A DNA stretch of 64,000 nucleotides. It comes from Alphaproteobacteria bacterium (GTDB taxonomy: Bacteria > Pseudomonadota > Alphaproteobacteria > SHVP01). The notes beneath the pieces were generated by a model, which ran no database searches, was not told the DNA's origin, and saw only the letters and a program-made list of their open reading frames with translations. Numbering within the stretch: position 1 is the stretch's first letter; the number at the start of each line of letters is the position of its first letter. The stretch is from positions 1 through 64,000 of the forward strand of contig VGES01000014.1 of NCBI GenBank assembly GCA_016869765.1. The letters run 5' to 3'. Below, piece after piece: positions 1 to 11,835 of this stretch. The position numbers were made by a program, and so were the translations under genes.

Positions 1-1012
1 CCCGCCTCCGGCGCCCGCCGCTCCGCCAGCGCCCGCTACGCCATCGCCAGCGGCGACAGCCTCCGCTCCGACGCCAACCGGGCGACCTGCGCCAGCTCCG
101 ACCCCCACCTCCGCGCCAGCGGCACCCGCTCCGTCCACCGCGACGCCCACGCCGACGCCCGCGGCGCCGCCAGAGACGCCGGCTTCCAGGCCGCCAACCC
201 CCGGAAGGGCGCTCGCGGCCATCGATCCGCAATTGGCGACACGGGGCGACTTCGGCCTCGTCCCGACGGTCGCCCCCGACGGCCGTCGCGCCTGGCAGGT
301 ATACGCGCGCCCGTTCCCGTCCGAGAGCCAGCGCCCCCGGATCGCGATCGTGGTTCGCGGTTTGGGCCTCAGCGACGCGGCGACAACGGCGGCAATTCAA
401 CGGCTGCCCAGCAACGTATCGCTGAGTTTCTCGCCCTACGCGCGCAAGCTCGACCAGTGGATCGCCGCCGCCCGGGCCGCCGGCCACGAGGTGTTTCTCG
501 ACCTGCCGATGGAGCCGCTCGACTACCCAGCGAGTGATCCCGGGCCGCACACCTTGCTCACTTCGCTCAAGCCGGAAGAGAATTTGACTCGCCTGTCGTT
601 CATTCTCAGCCGATCCACGGGCTACGTCGGTGTCGTCAACGACATGGGCGACAAATTCACCGCATCGGGTGAGAGCTTGACCCCGATCCTCCAGGATTTG
701 CGCGATCGCGGCCTGATGCTGGTCGACACCCGGGCGACGCGCAACAGCCTGGCGGCGCAGCTGGCGACCGACCTCGAGTTGCCGCGGGCGCTCAACAACC
801 GGGCGATCGATCAGGAGGCCTCGCGCGTCAGCATCGAGGCGCGTCTCCTCGAGCTTGAGCGAATCGCCAAGCAGGTCGGAACGGCGGTGGGGCTCGCCCA
901 GACCTATCCGGTGACGATCGAACGGCTTGCCCAGTGGGTACAATCCTTGGATGCGAAGGGAATCGACCTCGCTCCGGTGTCGGCGGTCGCCAATCGCCAG
1001 ACGGTGCAATGA
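1..1012 (+). CDS. Divergent polysaccharide deacetylase-like protein (YibQ/DUF610 family), 5' end outside window
   Basis: The reading frame is open from base 2, so the gene starts upstream of the window; 336 residues are visible. The first ~75 are a Pro/Ala/Thr-rich low-complexity linker. The rest matches the divergent polysaccharide deacetylase family: a IAIVVRGLG strand, the segment [12 protein letters not shown], then [10 protein letters not shown] and [12 protein letters not shown]. In ordinary members the first motif carries two Asp (IDDLG), the later one is NHMGS, and a C-terminal GHPHP follows. Here these read VRGLG, VNDMGD and LAQTYP, so the usual metal-binding Asp/His residues are missing and catalysis is doubtful. 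A periplasmic protein tethered by the linker is likely (inference; the N-terminus is not visible). Its stop overlaps the rppH start in ATGA. Confidence 0.8.
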   Translation, partial: PPPAPAAPPAPATPSPAATASAPTPTGRPAPAPTPTSAPAAPAPSTATPTPTPAAPPETPASRPPTPGRALAAIDPQLATRGDFGLVPTVAPDGRRAWQVYARPFPSESQRPRIAIVVRGLGLSDAATTAAIQRLPSNVSLSFSPYARKLDQWIAAARAAGHEVFLDLPMEPLDYPASDPGPHTLLTSLKPEENLTRLSFILSRSTGYVGVVNDMGDKFTASGESLTPILQDLRDRGLMLVDTRATRNSLAAQLATDLELPRALNNRAIDQEASRVSIEARLLELERIAKQVGTAVGLAQTYPVTIERLAQWVQSLDAKGIDLAPVSAVANRQTVQ

Positions 1013-1503
1013 CGGCCGAACCCGAACCGCCGGCCTACCGCCCGTGCGTCGGCATCATGTTGATCAATCGGCACGGCTTGGTTTTCGTCGGCCAGCGCTG
1101 CGACGGCCCGCGAGGCGCTTGGCAGATGCCGCAAGGCGGGATCGACGAAGGCGAGAGCCCGCGGGCGGCCGCGATTCGTGAGCTGCGCGAAGAGGTCGGC
1201 ACGGACAACGCCGAGATCATCGGCGAAAGCGCCGACTGGTATCGCTACGACCTGCCCGAGGAATTGATCGGAAAGGTCTGGCGCGGGCGCTATCGCGGCC
1301 AAATACAAAAGTGGTTCGCGATGCGCTTCCTCGGCCAGGACTCGGATATCGTGATCGACACGCACGAACCGGAGTTCGACGCCTGGCAGTGGGTGGCCGT
1401 GGACGATCTGCCGCGACTCATCGTGCCGTTCAAACGTGAGGTTTACGCGGCGTTGGTGCAGGAATTTTCCCGGCTCTGCCAAACCTCCGCCGCATCTCGC
1501 TGA
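1009..1503 (+). CDS. rppH: RNA pyrophosphohydrolase RppH
   Basis: A 164-residue Nudix hydrolase predicted to remove pyrophosphate from the 5' triphosphate of mRNAs and so start RNase E-dependent decay in the cytoplasm. The Nudix box is complete: Gly43, Glu49, then RELREEVG at residues 57-64. The family signatures PCVGIMLIN near the start, WQMPQGGID before the box and WYRYDLPE after it are present, and the length is normal. The ATG at 1009 was chosen over an in-frame start at 934 because it overlaps the upstream stop (ATGA) and begins just before the conserved domain. Pairing with the upstream deacetylase-like gene suggests translational coupling. Confidence 0.95.
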   Translation: MTAEPEPPAYRPCVGIMLINRHGLVFVGQRCDGPRGAWQMPQGGIDEGESPRAAAIRELREEVGTDNAEIIGESADWYRYDLPEELIGKVWRGRYRGQIQKWFAMRFLGQDSDIVIDTHEPEFDAWQWVAVDDLPRLIVPFKREVYAALVQEFSRLCQTSAASR

Positions 1504-1609
1504 CCTAGGAGCGCGCAAGAAGCGGGTGGACGGGACCGCGTGAACCGTTAGGATCGCGCCGCCGTCTCCTTCCGTGGGCTCGTCGTTGCCCATGGTCGCC
1601 CGCTCCACC

Positions 1610-2518
1610 ATGAACCCTTCCCTCGACACCAAGATGAGCAACAGCGTCTGGGCGATGATCGTCGGCCTGGGCGCGATCTGGGGCAGTTCGTTCTTCTTCT
1701 TTGCCGTCGCCCTGAAAGACTTTCAGCCGCTCACCGTCGCCGTCGGACGAACGCTTATCGGCGTGATTTTTCTGGTCGCGGTCTATCTGGTGTTGCGCCG
1801 TGCCATGCCCCGGGGTGCCATCTGGAAGGACTACCTGGTCCTCGGCCTCCTCAACAACGCGATCCCGTTCACGTTGACAGCGATGGCCCAGCAGACCATC
1901 GAGAGCGGGCTAGCCTCGATCCTCAACGCCACCACGCCGATCTTCTCCGTGATCGTCGCCCGGTTGGTCGGCCACGAATCCTGGACGGCGCCCCGGCTGA
2001 TCGCAGTGTTTCTCGGGTTTCTCGGGGTCGCCGTTTTGATGGGTCCGACGGCGTGGTCGCAGATCGGGAGTGCGTGGGGACAACTGCTCGTCTTGGGCGC
2101 GGCGCTGTCCTATTCGTTGGCGGGCGTGTTTGGACGCCGCTTTGGCCAACAGCCGGCCCTCGACGTGGCCTTCGGCCAGGTGGTCGGCGCGAGTATCGTT
2201 CTGCTGCCACTCGCCCTCGTATTCGATCGGTTCTGGATCGTCGATCCGGGTTGGTCGGCGCTGGCTGCTCTGTTCGGCATCGGCACGCTGTGCACCGCCG
2301 CCGCGTACCCTCTGTTCTTCGTCATCCTTCGCCGCGCCGGGGCGACGAATGCGATGTTGGTCACCCTGGTCAACCCGGTCACCGCCGTTCTTCTCGGCGT
2401 CACGTTGTTGGGCGAACAGCCAACTTGGACCATGTTCGCGGGAATGGCCCTCATCGCCCTTTCGCTTCTGACGATTGATGGGCGTCTGCTCCGCCACGTT
2501 GGCGCCGCTCGCGGCTGA
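1610..2518 (+). CDS. EamA-family (DMT superfamily) transporter
   Basis: An integral membrane protein of about 302 residues with roughly ten hydrophobic segments arranged as two EamA repeats; the second begins near LGAALSYSLAGVFGRRF. The pattern WGSSFFFFAVALKDFQPLTVA near the N-terminus and LGEQPTWTMFAGMALI near the end are typical of the drug/metabolite transporter superfamily. The substrate cannot be told from sequence. The start is uncertain: ATG at 1610 or 1634 and GTG at 1574 are all in frame, none with a strong ribosome binding site. It lies 106 bp after rppH with no clear terminator between them. Confidence 0.85.
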   Translation: MNPSLDTKMSNSVWAMIVGLGAIWGSSFFFFAVALKDFQPLTVAVGRTLIGVIFLVAVYLVLRRAMPRGAIWKDYLVLGLLNNAIPFTLTAMAQQTIESGLASILNATTPIFSVIVARLVGHESWTAPRLIAVFLGFLGVAVLMGPTAWSQIGSAWGQLLVLGAALSYSLAGVFGRRFGQQPALDVAFGQVVGASIVLLPLALVFDRFWIVDPGWSALAALFGIGTLCTAAAYPLFFVILRRAGATNAMLVTLVNPVTAVLLGVTLLGEQPTWTMFAGMALIALSLLTIDGRLLRHVGAARG

Positions 2519-2606
2519 TCGCCCGCCACGCCAGGCTCGCCACCGTTTGCCTGTTCACGCGATCCCGTCCAGCATGGGGTAAAGGCTCAATCTGGGGGAG
2601 CTGGCC

Positions 2607-3722
2607 GTGCAGTTCTGTTATTTCCACCTGATGCCCTACACGGGCAAGACCAGCGTCACGGAGGATTGGCCGGTCGCCAACAAGCACTTCGACCCAGCGC
2701 TCGGCAAGAAGCTGTTCGACGTCTACATCGATTCGATGGTGGCCGCCGAACGCGGCGGGTTCGATTGGCTGGGGTGCAACGAACACCACATGAGCCCCTA
2801 CGGCCTCATGGCCAATCCCAATATCGTCGCCGGAGCGCTCACCCACCGCACGACGACCGCCAAGATCGCCGTGCTCGGGTCGCTCGTGCCGATCTTGAAT
2901 CCGCTCCGGGTCGCCGAGGAATTCGCGATGCTCGATGTCATGAGCGGCGGCCGGGTGGTGGCCGGCCTGTTGCGCGGCATCCCGCACGAATACGTCGCCT
3001 ACAACGAGCCGCCGGACGAGTCCTACGGGCGCCTGAACGAAGCGATCGAGCTGATCAAGAAGGCGTGGACCGAACCCGAACCGTTTGGTTGGGAGGGCGA
3101 ACACTATCGCTATCGCGCGGTGTCGATCTGGCCCAAACCGATGCAGAAACCCCACCCGCGCATCGTCATGTCCGGCAACAGCCTCTATTCGGCGCGGCTG
3201 GCCGCCCGCCATCGCGCCGTGCTCGGCCTCGCCACCGTCATCAGCGCCAAACAGACCAAGGACACGATCGCCACCTATCGGGAAGAGGCCAAGGCCTGGG
3301 GCTGGACTCCGACCCGCGACGATCTTCTCGTGGGGATACCGTTGTCGATCGACCGCGATGCCGAACGCGCCAAGGAGCGCTTGGCCGCGGGGCGGCGCTA
3401 TTTCGCCGAAGTGCTGGGCGGCGGCATCCGCACGGCCCAACGCATCATCCTGCAGAAGACCCGTTACAACGATACGTCGGTCAAGACCTTCATCGCCGCC
3501 GATGCGGCCGCGCGACAGACGATCGACGACCTGATCGAGCAAGGCATCGTGTTATGCGGCACCCCGGCAATGGTGGCCGATCAGTTCAAGCGCTTCGCCA
3601 AGGAATTTGGGCACGGCATCACGATCATCAACCTCAAGGTGGGGAACATCCCCGACGAGGCGGTGAACGAGGGCATCGGCCTGTTCAGCCGCGAAGTTCT
3701 GCCTCACATCCGGGATTTGTGA
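2607..3722 (+). CDS. LLM-class flavin-dependent oxidoreductase
   Basis: A 371-residue bacterial luciferase-like monooxygenase (TIM barrel) expected to use reduced FMN/F420-type flavin to oxidise a small organic substrate. It shows GFDWLGCNEHH in the first third, AVLGSLVPILNPLRVAEE and DVMSGGRVVAGLLRG in the middle, and the usual PKPMQKPHPRIVMSGNS segment. The GTG start at 2607 has a strong Shine-Dalgarno (GGGGGAG at 2594-2600). The exact substrate is unknown. A flavin reductase-like gene lies 0.7 kb away on the other strand and could supply reduced flavin, but vapBC separates the two and they are convergent, so this link is only a suggestion. Confidence 0.88.
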   Translation: MQFCYFHLMPYTGKTSVTEDWPVANKHFDPALGKKLFDVYIDSMVAAERGGFDWLGCNEHHMSPYGLMANPNIVAGALTHRTTTAKIAVLGSLVPILNPLRVAEEFAMLDVMSGGRVVAGLLRGIPHEYVAYNEPPDESYGRLNEAIELIKKAWTEPEPFGWEGEHYRYRAVSIWPKPMQKPHPRIVMSGNSLYSARLAARHRAVLGLATVISAKQTKDTIATYREEAKAWGWTPTRDDLLVGIPLSIDRDAERAKERLAAGRRYFAEVLGGGIRTAQRIILQKTRYNDTSVKTFIAADAAARQTIDDLIEQGIVLCGTPAMVADQFKRFAKEFGHGITIINLKVGNIPDEAVNEGIGLFSREVLPHIRDL

Positions 3723-3723
3723 T

Positions 3724-4134
3724 TCAGCGCGTCTCACGGGGGTCGAGGACCATGGCAACATCGGTCTCGGCAAAGTCTCGGCCTTTGAACAAAAGCGGTT
3801 CGCGCCTCGCTTTGGCTAGCGCGTAAGAGAAGCAATCGCCGAAATTGAGTCGGGCTGGATGGCCACTGCCCTTGCCGAAGTCCCTGTAGGCCTCACGCGC
3901 GATCTGAGCCTGTTCCGCGGTTACAGGTTCGAGCGAGAGTTTCGCCATTTGGACGAACTCATCAAAATGCCGACTGGCGATCGGATCACGACTCCCGTCC
4001 ACGACGACGGCAGCTTCGACAAAACTCACCGCCGATACACAGCGGATTTCTGCGATCTCGATTGCAGCAGCAAAGACCGACGCATCAGGCTCGGCCCGCA
4101 GGATGGCGACCAGCGCTGACGTATCGATCACCAT
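3724..4134 (-). CDS. vapC: VapC-family PIN-domain toxin ribonuclease
   Basis: A 136-residue PIN-domain protein predicted to be a Mg-dependent endoribonuclease toxin. The acidic active site is intact: Asp4 (MVIDTSAL), Glu40 (SFVEAAV), Asp100 (LNFGDCFSYALA) and Asp120 (FKGRDF). The LNFGDCF.YALA signature is typical of the VapC subgroup paired with Rv0623-type antitoxins. It follows vapB directly: the ATG at 4134 is 4 nt after the vapB stop, and an alternative GTG at 4137 is 1 nt after it. Its stop is 1 nt from the convergent LLM gene. Toxicity is inferred from the family. Confidence 0.93.
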   Translation of the reverse strand: MVIDTSALVAILRAEPDASVFAAAIEIAEIRCVSAVSFVEAAVVVDGSRDPIASRHFDEFVQMAKLSLEPVTAEQAQIAREAYRDFGKGSGHPARLNFGDCFSYALAKARREPLLFKGRDFAETDVAMVLDPRETR

Positions 4135-4138
4135 CACT

Positions 4139-4393
4139 TCAGCGCGGGAGGCCGCGTTCGTCGTAGAGCAGATCGCCGTGGTCGATCGAACGGTACGGTT
4201 CCTTCAACCGCGCCGCACACTTGCTGCCGACATCGAGCAGCTGCTCGGCCAGGCTGCGGTGGCGCACGCGCCGCAGCTGCTCGAGGCGCTGCCGCACCGA
4301 CTCGGTGACGGCCTGCGTCAACGTCTCGCCGGTCAGTGACGCAAGTTGCCGGACCAACTCGTGGGTACGGGGGTTCTTGATGTTGAAACCCAT
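4139..4393 (-). CDS. vapB: VapB-family antitoxin (Rv0623-like / PSK transcription factor type)
   Basis: An 84-residue protein beginning MGFNIKNPRTHELVRQLASL, the short N-terminal DNA-binding strand and helix of the Rv0623-like antitoxin family. A helical linker (LTQAVTESVRQRLEQLRR) and a charged C-terminal tail expected to plug the VapC active site follow. It is first in the operon, as antitoxins normally are, which fits autorepression. A Shine-Dalgarno (GAAGGA) sits 8 nt before the ATG. The upstream DNA is visibly more AT-rich than its surroundings and holds a good promoter. Confidence 0.92.
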   Translation of the reverse strand: MGFNIKNPRTHELVRQLASLTGETLTQAVTESVRQRLEQLRRVRHRSLAEQLLDVGSKCAARLKEPYRSIDHGDLLYDERGLPR

Positions 4394-4411
4394 TGGTCTC
4401 TCCTTCTACCC

Positions 4412-4441
4412 ACTATATGGTATCTATCTACCCTCCTGCAA
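4412..4441 (-). promoter_or_regulatory. Candidate vapBC promoter with internal operator-like palindrome
   Basis: On the minus strand TTGCAG (4436-4441) and TATAGT (4412-4417) are separated by 18 nt, a good sigma-70-type promoter ending about 12 nt before the vapB ATG. Between the boxes, 4419-4432 read GGTAGATAGATACC, an imperfect palindrome (GGTA-N6-TACC). That is the expected place for an autorepressing VapB-VapC complex to bind. The site is inferred from position and symmetry only. Confidence 0.5.
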
Positions 4442-4447
4442 GCCTTG

Positions 4448-5071
4448 TTAGGCCTTTGGCGGCCACTTCGGGAACGGCTTGGTGTGGACCTCGGTGATGC
4501 GGGTGTAGTCGGTGTAGCCGAGCCGGGCCATCGGCGTCAGTTTCGCGTAATCGACCATGCCGTCTTTGAGCACGCGGTCGTCGATGTGGACCCCGACCAC
4601 GCGGCCGATCACGACATGATTGGCCGCGTTGGCATCGACATGCGGCAGGCGCACGGTCTGGACGTGTCGGCATTCGAGATGCACCGGGCTTTCCTTGACC
4701 CTAGCCGGCCGAACGAGCTTCGCGGGGATCGGCGTCAGCTTGGCGAGTTCGAACTCGTTGACCTCGGGTGGCGCCGGGATCGACGTCAGCCAAACCTGAT
4801 CCTTGAGCTCCCAGGTCGCCAGGTTGGCAACGAACTCACCGGTCGCCTGGACGTTGTTGAGGCTGTCCTTGAAGCGGCCGTTTTGGGTTCCGGTCGGCGC
4901 AAACATGACGTGGGGTGGGACGTAGGCCACGATGTTGAACAGGGCGAACGGCGCAAGATTGGGCACCCCCTCGGCGGAGATGGTTGATATCCAGCCGACC
5001 GGGCGCGGAATGACGAGCGCGCTGATCGGATCGTGAGGCAGGCCATGGCCGTTGGCTGGCTCGTAGAACAT
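4448..5071 (-). CDS. Flavin reductase-like FMN-binding protein
   Basis: A 207-residue protein of the flavin reductase-like/split-barrel FMN-binding family (DIM6/NTAB type). The conserved N-terminal part reads LVIPRPVGWISTISAEGVPNLAPFA and is followed by PPHVMFAP. A KDSLNNVQATGEFVANLAT segment and a VIGRVVGVHIDD strand complete the fold. Members bind FMN and either transfer electrons to partner oxygenases or act as oxidoreductases themselves; the partner is not identifiable here. It starts with ATG and lies 28 nt downstream of the HAD gene, probably in one transcription unit with it. Confidence 0.88.
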   Translation of the reverse strand: MFYEPANGHGLPHDPISALVIPRPVGWISTISAEGVPNLAPFALFNIVAYVPPHVMFAPTGTQNGRFKDSLNNVQATGEFVANLATWELKDQVWLTSIPAPPEVNEFELAKLTPIPAKLVRPARVKESPVHLECRHVQTVRLPHVDANAANHVVIGRVVGVHIDDRVLKDGMVDYAKLTPMARLGYTDYTRITEVHTKPFPKWPPKA

Positions 5072-5099
5072 CGGGTCTCCTCCCGGGACGATCGCCGCG

Positions 5100-5813
5100 T
5101 CACACCAAGCGATCGATCAGATGAGCGAGACGACCGATGACCAGATCGGGGCGAAAGCCCGCGGCGGCCGGCTCGTTGGCGGGATTGTACCAGACCCCGA
5201 CCATTCCGGCGGACTGGCTGCCGCGGACATCCCAATCGAGACGATCTCCGACCATCCAGGCGCCCGCAGCCTGGCAGCCAGACGCCCGGAGCATCTTGTC
5301 GAACGCCTGGCGATCCGGTTTGCCGACCCCGACCTCCTCCTCGATCTGAATGTGATCGACCCGGCGCGCGAGATCGAAGCGTTCGAGTTTGGCCCGTTGG
5401 CTCCGGGTGCCACCGTTGGTAAGAATGGCAAGACGGAAACCGGCGCTGCGCAATCGGTCGAGCGTCGGTTGGGCATCTTCGTGGAGGCGGTACGCCGCTT
5501 CCCGATCTCGCGAAAACGCCTCGGCGATTTCTTCGGGCAAATCGTGATCGTCGAACCGAAGGGTCGCGAAGGCGGCCCCGACGATGCTGCGTCGGGCCGC
5601 CGTCATGTCGAATCGGTGGCGGTGCAGATTCCCGTGATCGGCCCAGAACTTGCCAGCCGCGTCGTCGATTGCGGCGGCGACATCGGCAGGACGCCGCCCA
5701 CCGAGACGATCGGCGTAACGCGGAATGAACGACGCCCAGGCCTGCGCCCGTGCGCCATAGGCGGCGATCAGCGTGTCATCGAGATCGAAGACGATGAGTT
5801 GTGGCCGGGGCAC
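5100..5813 (-). CDS. HAD-family hydrolase
   Basis: A 237-residue haloacid dehalogenase-type phosphatase. Motif I is VFDLDDTL (Asp10 nucleophile, Asp12), motif II is LTNGG near residue 131, and the motif III Lys lies in VGVGKPDRQAF. Motif IV is VGDRLDWDV, with a helical cap between motifs I and II. This layout resembles nucleotidase/phosphoglycolate-type HADs, but the substrate cannot be assigned. The start is GTG at 5813. It sits 28 nt upstream of the flavin reductase-like gene and 22 nt downstream of the diiron protein, suggesting a three-gene operon. Confidence 0.88.
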   Translation of the reverse strand: MPRPQLIVFDLDDTLIAAYGARAQAWASFIPRYADRLGGRRPADVAAAIDDAAGKFWADHGNLHRHRFDMTAARRSIVGAAFATLRFDDHDLPEEIAEAFSRDREAAYRLHEDAQPTLDRLRSAGFRLAILTNGGTRSQRAKLERFDLARRVDHIQIEEEVGVGKPDRQAFDKMLRASGCQAAGAWMVGDRLDWDVRGSQSAGMVGVWYNPANEPAAAGFRPDLVIGRLAHLIDRLV

Positions 5814-5835
5814 GCCCGCGTTGCACTCGAGCTAG

Positions 5836-6648
5836 CTAGGCGCGGGCAAAGCGCCGGGCGCGGAAGCGTACGGCCCGATACGTGATCCGGGATGCCCACT
5901 GCTGGCACCAGCCGTCGTGTTCGAGGCCAGCCGCCTTGAGCGCCATAGTGACGCCGCGCTCGACGTGCGAGGGCTGGTAGAGCCTGAGGGCCTTGGCGCC
6001 ATAGGCGCAAATAGCCCGCTCACGATCGTAGGGCCCGGGGAGTCGGTTCCCGGCATGGAAGGCATACGCGAGTTCGTCGTCCTTGGCCTCGAACGCCCGT
6101 GCGATCAACGTCCAAACCCGCGTCCACAGGCTCACGCCCTCGCGATCGAGATAGCGGTGCATGTGACGACGAAACATGCCGTAGTGAGCGAATTCGTCGC
6201 GTGCGATCCAGGCGCAAATCTGCTTGAGCACGGGTTCCTCGGTTCCATCGCGGATCGCTGAATAGAGCGAACTGGTCCCGATCTCGACCATGCAGCGCGA
6301 CAGGAGTTCCCCCGTACGCGAACCACGAATTGATTGGGTCACGTTGACGTCGGGACGGAATCCCTCGACGAAGGCCGCAAACGACGTGGCGAAGTCGAAG
6401 GAGGGGTCCGCCAAGCTGGCCCAGCGCGCAAGGGCCAAGCCGTGCTGGCGCTCTTCCTCGCCCCAACGCTCCGCGGCCGCGGCAAATTCCGCGTCACCGG
6501 GAAACACGTTCTTCAGATAGCGGACGTAATCACAGGCGTTGTACTCGACCATGCTTGCCGCGCGAACAATGGCAAGAATATCGGGATCGACCTTGGTTCG
6601 GTCGAACCGGTGCCACTCAATGGCGTCGAGAGTCCATTCCCCGCTCAT
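5836..6648 (-). CDS. Ferritin-like diiron protein of unknown function
   Basis: A 270-residue, mostly helical protein with a ferritin-like/acyl-ACP desaturase-like metal site. Glu35 (MVEYNACDYV), the EEERQH motif around residues 64-69, a Glu in CMVEIGTSSLYS and the ARDEFAHYGMF motif provide the E, ExxH, E, ExxH ligands of a carboxylate-bridged diiron centre. The C-terminal ~40 residues are basic (YRAVRFRARRFARA) and may contact membrane or nucleic acid. The ATG at 6648 was chosen because GGGGGATC sits just upstream; a TTG at 6672 is also in frame. The reaction is unknown: oxidation, desaturation or oxygen scavenging are all possible. Confidence 0.75.
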   Translation of the reverse strand: MSGEWTLDAIEWHRFDRTKVDPDILAIVRAASMVEYNACDYVRYLKNVFPGDAEFAAAAERWGEEERQHGLALARWASLADPSFDFATSFAAFVEGFRPDVNVTQSIRGSRTGELLSRCMVEIGTSSLYSAIRDGTEEPVLKQICAWIARDEFAHYGMFRRHMHRYLDREGVSLWTRVWTLIARAFEAKDDELAYAFHAGNRLPGPYDRERAICAYGAKALRLYQPSHVERGVTMALKAAGLEHDGWCQQWASRITYRAVRFRARRFARA

Positions 6649-6720
6649 GCGCGATCCCCCAACGTATCGCAATGATAGCGAGCGGCGGGCTTCTCAACAA
6701 TCGCCCACCACAACCACGCC

Positions 6721-7122
6721 CTATGTGGCCGCCTGAAGCATATCCTTCAAGGTGGCGAGCCGCACCTCGAGGGTTGCCCGCTCATGATCGGACTTGGCCG
6801 CGGCCAAGTCCTCATCGGTGTCCTTGATCCGCTGCTCGATATCGGCGCGGTTGATGTCCTCGACCGGGATTGCCTCCTCGGTCATGACCGCGCAGCGCTC
6901 GTTGGTCACCTCGGCGAACCCGCCGGAGACGAAGATGCGCCGCACCGCGGCGCCCTCGTTCTGGACCTCGAGAATCCCCGGGCGCACCGTCGAAATGATG
7001 GGCTGATGGCCGGCGAGCACCCCGAAGTCCCCTTCGCCGCCCGGAATCGTGACCATGTCGACCGCCTCCGAGATCAGGAGACGATCCGGGGACACCAATT
7101 CGAAGGCGATCTTGTCGGCCAT
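6721..7122 (-). CDS. atpC: ATP synthase F1 epsilon subunit
   Basis: A 133-residue epsilon subunit of the F1 central stalk. The N-terminal beta-barrel is clear (FELVSPDRLLISEAVDMVTI, GGEGDFGVLAGHQPIIS), and a C-terminal helical hairpin follows (INRADIEQRIKDTDEDL). It couples gamma rotation to catalysis and can inhibit ATP hydrolysis. It is the last gene of the minus-strand atpHAGDC cluster, 8 nt after atpD. The ATG at 7122 fits the conserved start; in-frame extension upstream runs into atpD and is not real. Confidence 0.97.
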   Translation of the reverse strand: MADKIAFELVSPDRLLISEAVDMVTIPGGEGDFGVLAGHQPIISTVRPGILEVQNEGAAVRRIFVSGGFAEVTNERCAVMTEEAIPVEDINRADIEQRIKDTDEDLAAAKSDHERATLEVRLATLKDMLQAAT

Positions 7123-7130
7123 CGTCGATC

Positions 7131-9459
<2,329 letters not shown>

Positions 9460-9483
9460 CGGCGCCTACGGAGTTGACCGGAC

Positions 9484-11012
<1,529 letters not shown>

Positions 11013-11013
<1 letters not shown>

Positions 11014-11573
11014 CAGCCGGCCCCTTTCATCGCGAGCTTGAGACGTTGCAGTTTCGTTCGAAGGGAAGCATCCATCATGCGCGAGCCGATCTTGACGATC
11101 AGGCCCCCGAGCAGATTGGGATCGACTTTGGCCGACAACCGGACCTCGGATCCGAGAAGGCCGGCCAGCTGTTTCTTGATCGCGGCCAACTGATCGTCGG
11201 CCAGTGGTTGGGCGGAAACGACCTCGCCCGATTGTTCGCCCCGGTGATGGGCCAAGAGGCGGCCGAAATCGCGCACGATATCGGACAGTGCGAACAGGCG
11301 CCGGTTTTGCGCGACCAATCCGACGAACCGCCGGGTCAGATCGTTGGCACCGGCACGCCCGAGTATGGCCGTCATCGCCTTGAGTTGATCCCCACGCGAC
11401 AGCACCGGGCTGCGCAACACGCGCTGCAGCTCCGGGCTCCCCTCGATCATCCGGCCGAGTTGCTCCACGTCACCCGCCACCTGATCCATCGCCTTGCGAT
11501 CGGCCGCGAGTTCAAACAAAGCGGTCGCATAACGGCCGGCAATTCCGGAAACCAGGGTCGTCTCTGCAACCAC
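11013..11573 (-). CDS. atpH: ATP synthase F1 delta subunit
   Basis: The 186-residue OSCP/delta subunit that joins F1 to the peripheral stalk. It begins [20 protein letters not shown] and ends with the conserved segment [25 protein letters not shown]. The start is GTG at 11573. It is the first gene of the F1 cluster. The F0 subunits (atpB, E, F) are not in this window, which fits the split F1/F0 operons of Alphaproteobacteria. Confidence 0.97.
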
Positions 11574-11666
11574 GCGCGCGCCTATCCGAGAGGTTGGTTA
11601 TCTTGTTGTTATCTAGGGCAAAAATAACGGCGAGCCGATCTCGCTGCCCGCCGCCGAGGCAGCGGA

Positions 11667-11695
11667 TACCTAGCACACTGACCTAGGCCTTGCAA
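11667..11695 (-). promoter_or_regulatory. Candidate promoter of atpHAGDC
   Basis: On the minus strand TTGCAA (11690-11695) and TAGGTA (11667-11672) are 17 nt apart, giving a predicted start about 85-90 nt before the atpH GTG. The leader contains the repeated sequence GATAAC twice. The same TAGGTA box occurs in the candidate promoter near 41.17 kb. Prediction by eye only. Confidence 0.4.
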
Positions 11696-11835
11696 CCAAA
11701 GTGGGCGCCGGAGACCCGCAGAAAAGTGCGGAAAATCGACGCATTGCCCGTCGCCGCGTAACGTCCCGCCGCCGGTCGCACAAGACGCGGCCGCTGGGAC
11801 AATCGGCTATGGTTTCGCGCCCGCATCGAACCGCC

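Noticed and set aside
1-230. GC-rich repeat-like DNA at the window start as a tandem repeat or CRISPR-like array
   Set aside because: It translates in frame as a Pro/Ala/Thr linker of the first gene with no regular unit length.
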